Assembly (NCBI GenBank): GCA_947311175.1
Contig: CAMZKK010000162.1
Span: 1-7,017, forward strand
Origin: an uncultured Planctomycetota bacterium
Lineage (GTDB): Bacteria > Planctomycetota > SZUA-567 > JAFGNG01
Direction: 5' to 3'
DNA length: 7,017 bases
Below the pieces are notes generated by a model, which was not told where the DNA came from, did not search any database, and worked only from the letters and a program-made list of their open reading frames with translations. Made by a program: the position numbers and the translations under genes. Of the stretch, positions 6,980-7,017 are shown one piece after another; within the stretch, counting starts at the first letter, position 1, and each line of letters begins with the position of its first letter.

Positions 6980-7017
6980 CTTTTGCATGTTCTTTTTCGT
7001 TTTAGATATTATAAAAC

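Overview
This window is AT-rich (roughly one third G+C by eye) and bacterial. It holds one compact five-gene block, with every gene on the minus strand. Several starts are TTG. The first gene of the block has a clear Sec signal peptide. I cannot name the organism. The style (low GC, a secreted beta-rich protein of unknown type, a GT81 enzyme) would suit an uncultured Gram-negative anaerobe, perhaps of the PVC or a similar group, but this is only a guess.

Layout, read in the direction of transcription (right to left). At 6952-6979 there is an intrinsic terminator for a gene lying beyond the right edge. A perfect 11-bp hairpin follows at 6899-6923, then a good sigma70-type promoter at 6852-6879. 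The block then runs: (1) a secreted, lysine-rich, beta-rich protein of unknown function (5192-6805); (2) a 500-residue cytoplasmic protein that I do not recognise (3640-5142, TTG start); (3) an M20-family metallopeptidase homologue with damaged active-site motifs (2364-3566); (4) a glucosyl-3-phosphoglycerate synthase, GpgS, family GT81 (1397-2380); (5) a GT-B/GT4-like glycosyltransferase (1-1400) that runs off the left edge.

Genes 3-4 and 4-5 overlap by 17 and 4 bases, so the M20 homologue, GpgS and the glycosyltransferase look translationally coupled. GpgS joins glucose from a nucleotide sugar to 3-phosphoglycerate. The coupled GT-B enzyme is a natural candidate for adding a second sugar to that product, as in synthesis of mannosylglucosylglycerate-type solutes or a related glycoside. 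No phosphatase that would release the free glycerate glycoside is visible here; it may lie beyond the left edge. The roles of the first two proteins, and whether the M20 homologue is still catalytic, are the open questions. No RNA genes, CRISPR arrays, insertion sequences or integrases were seen.
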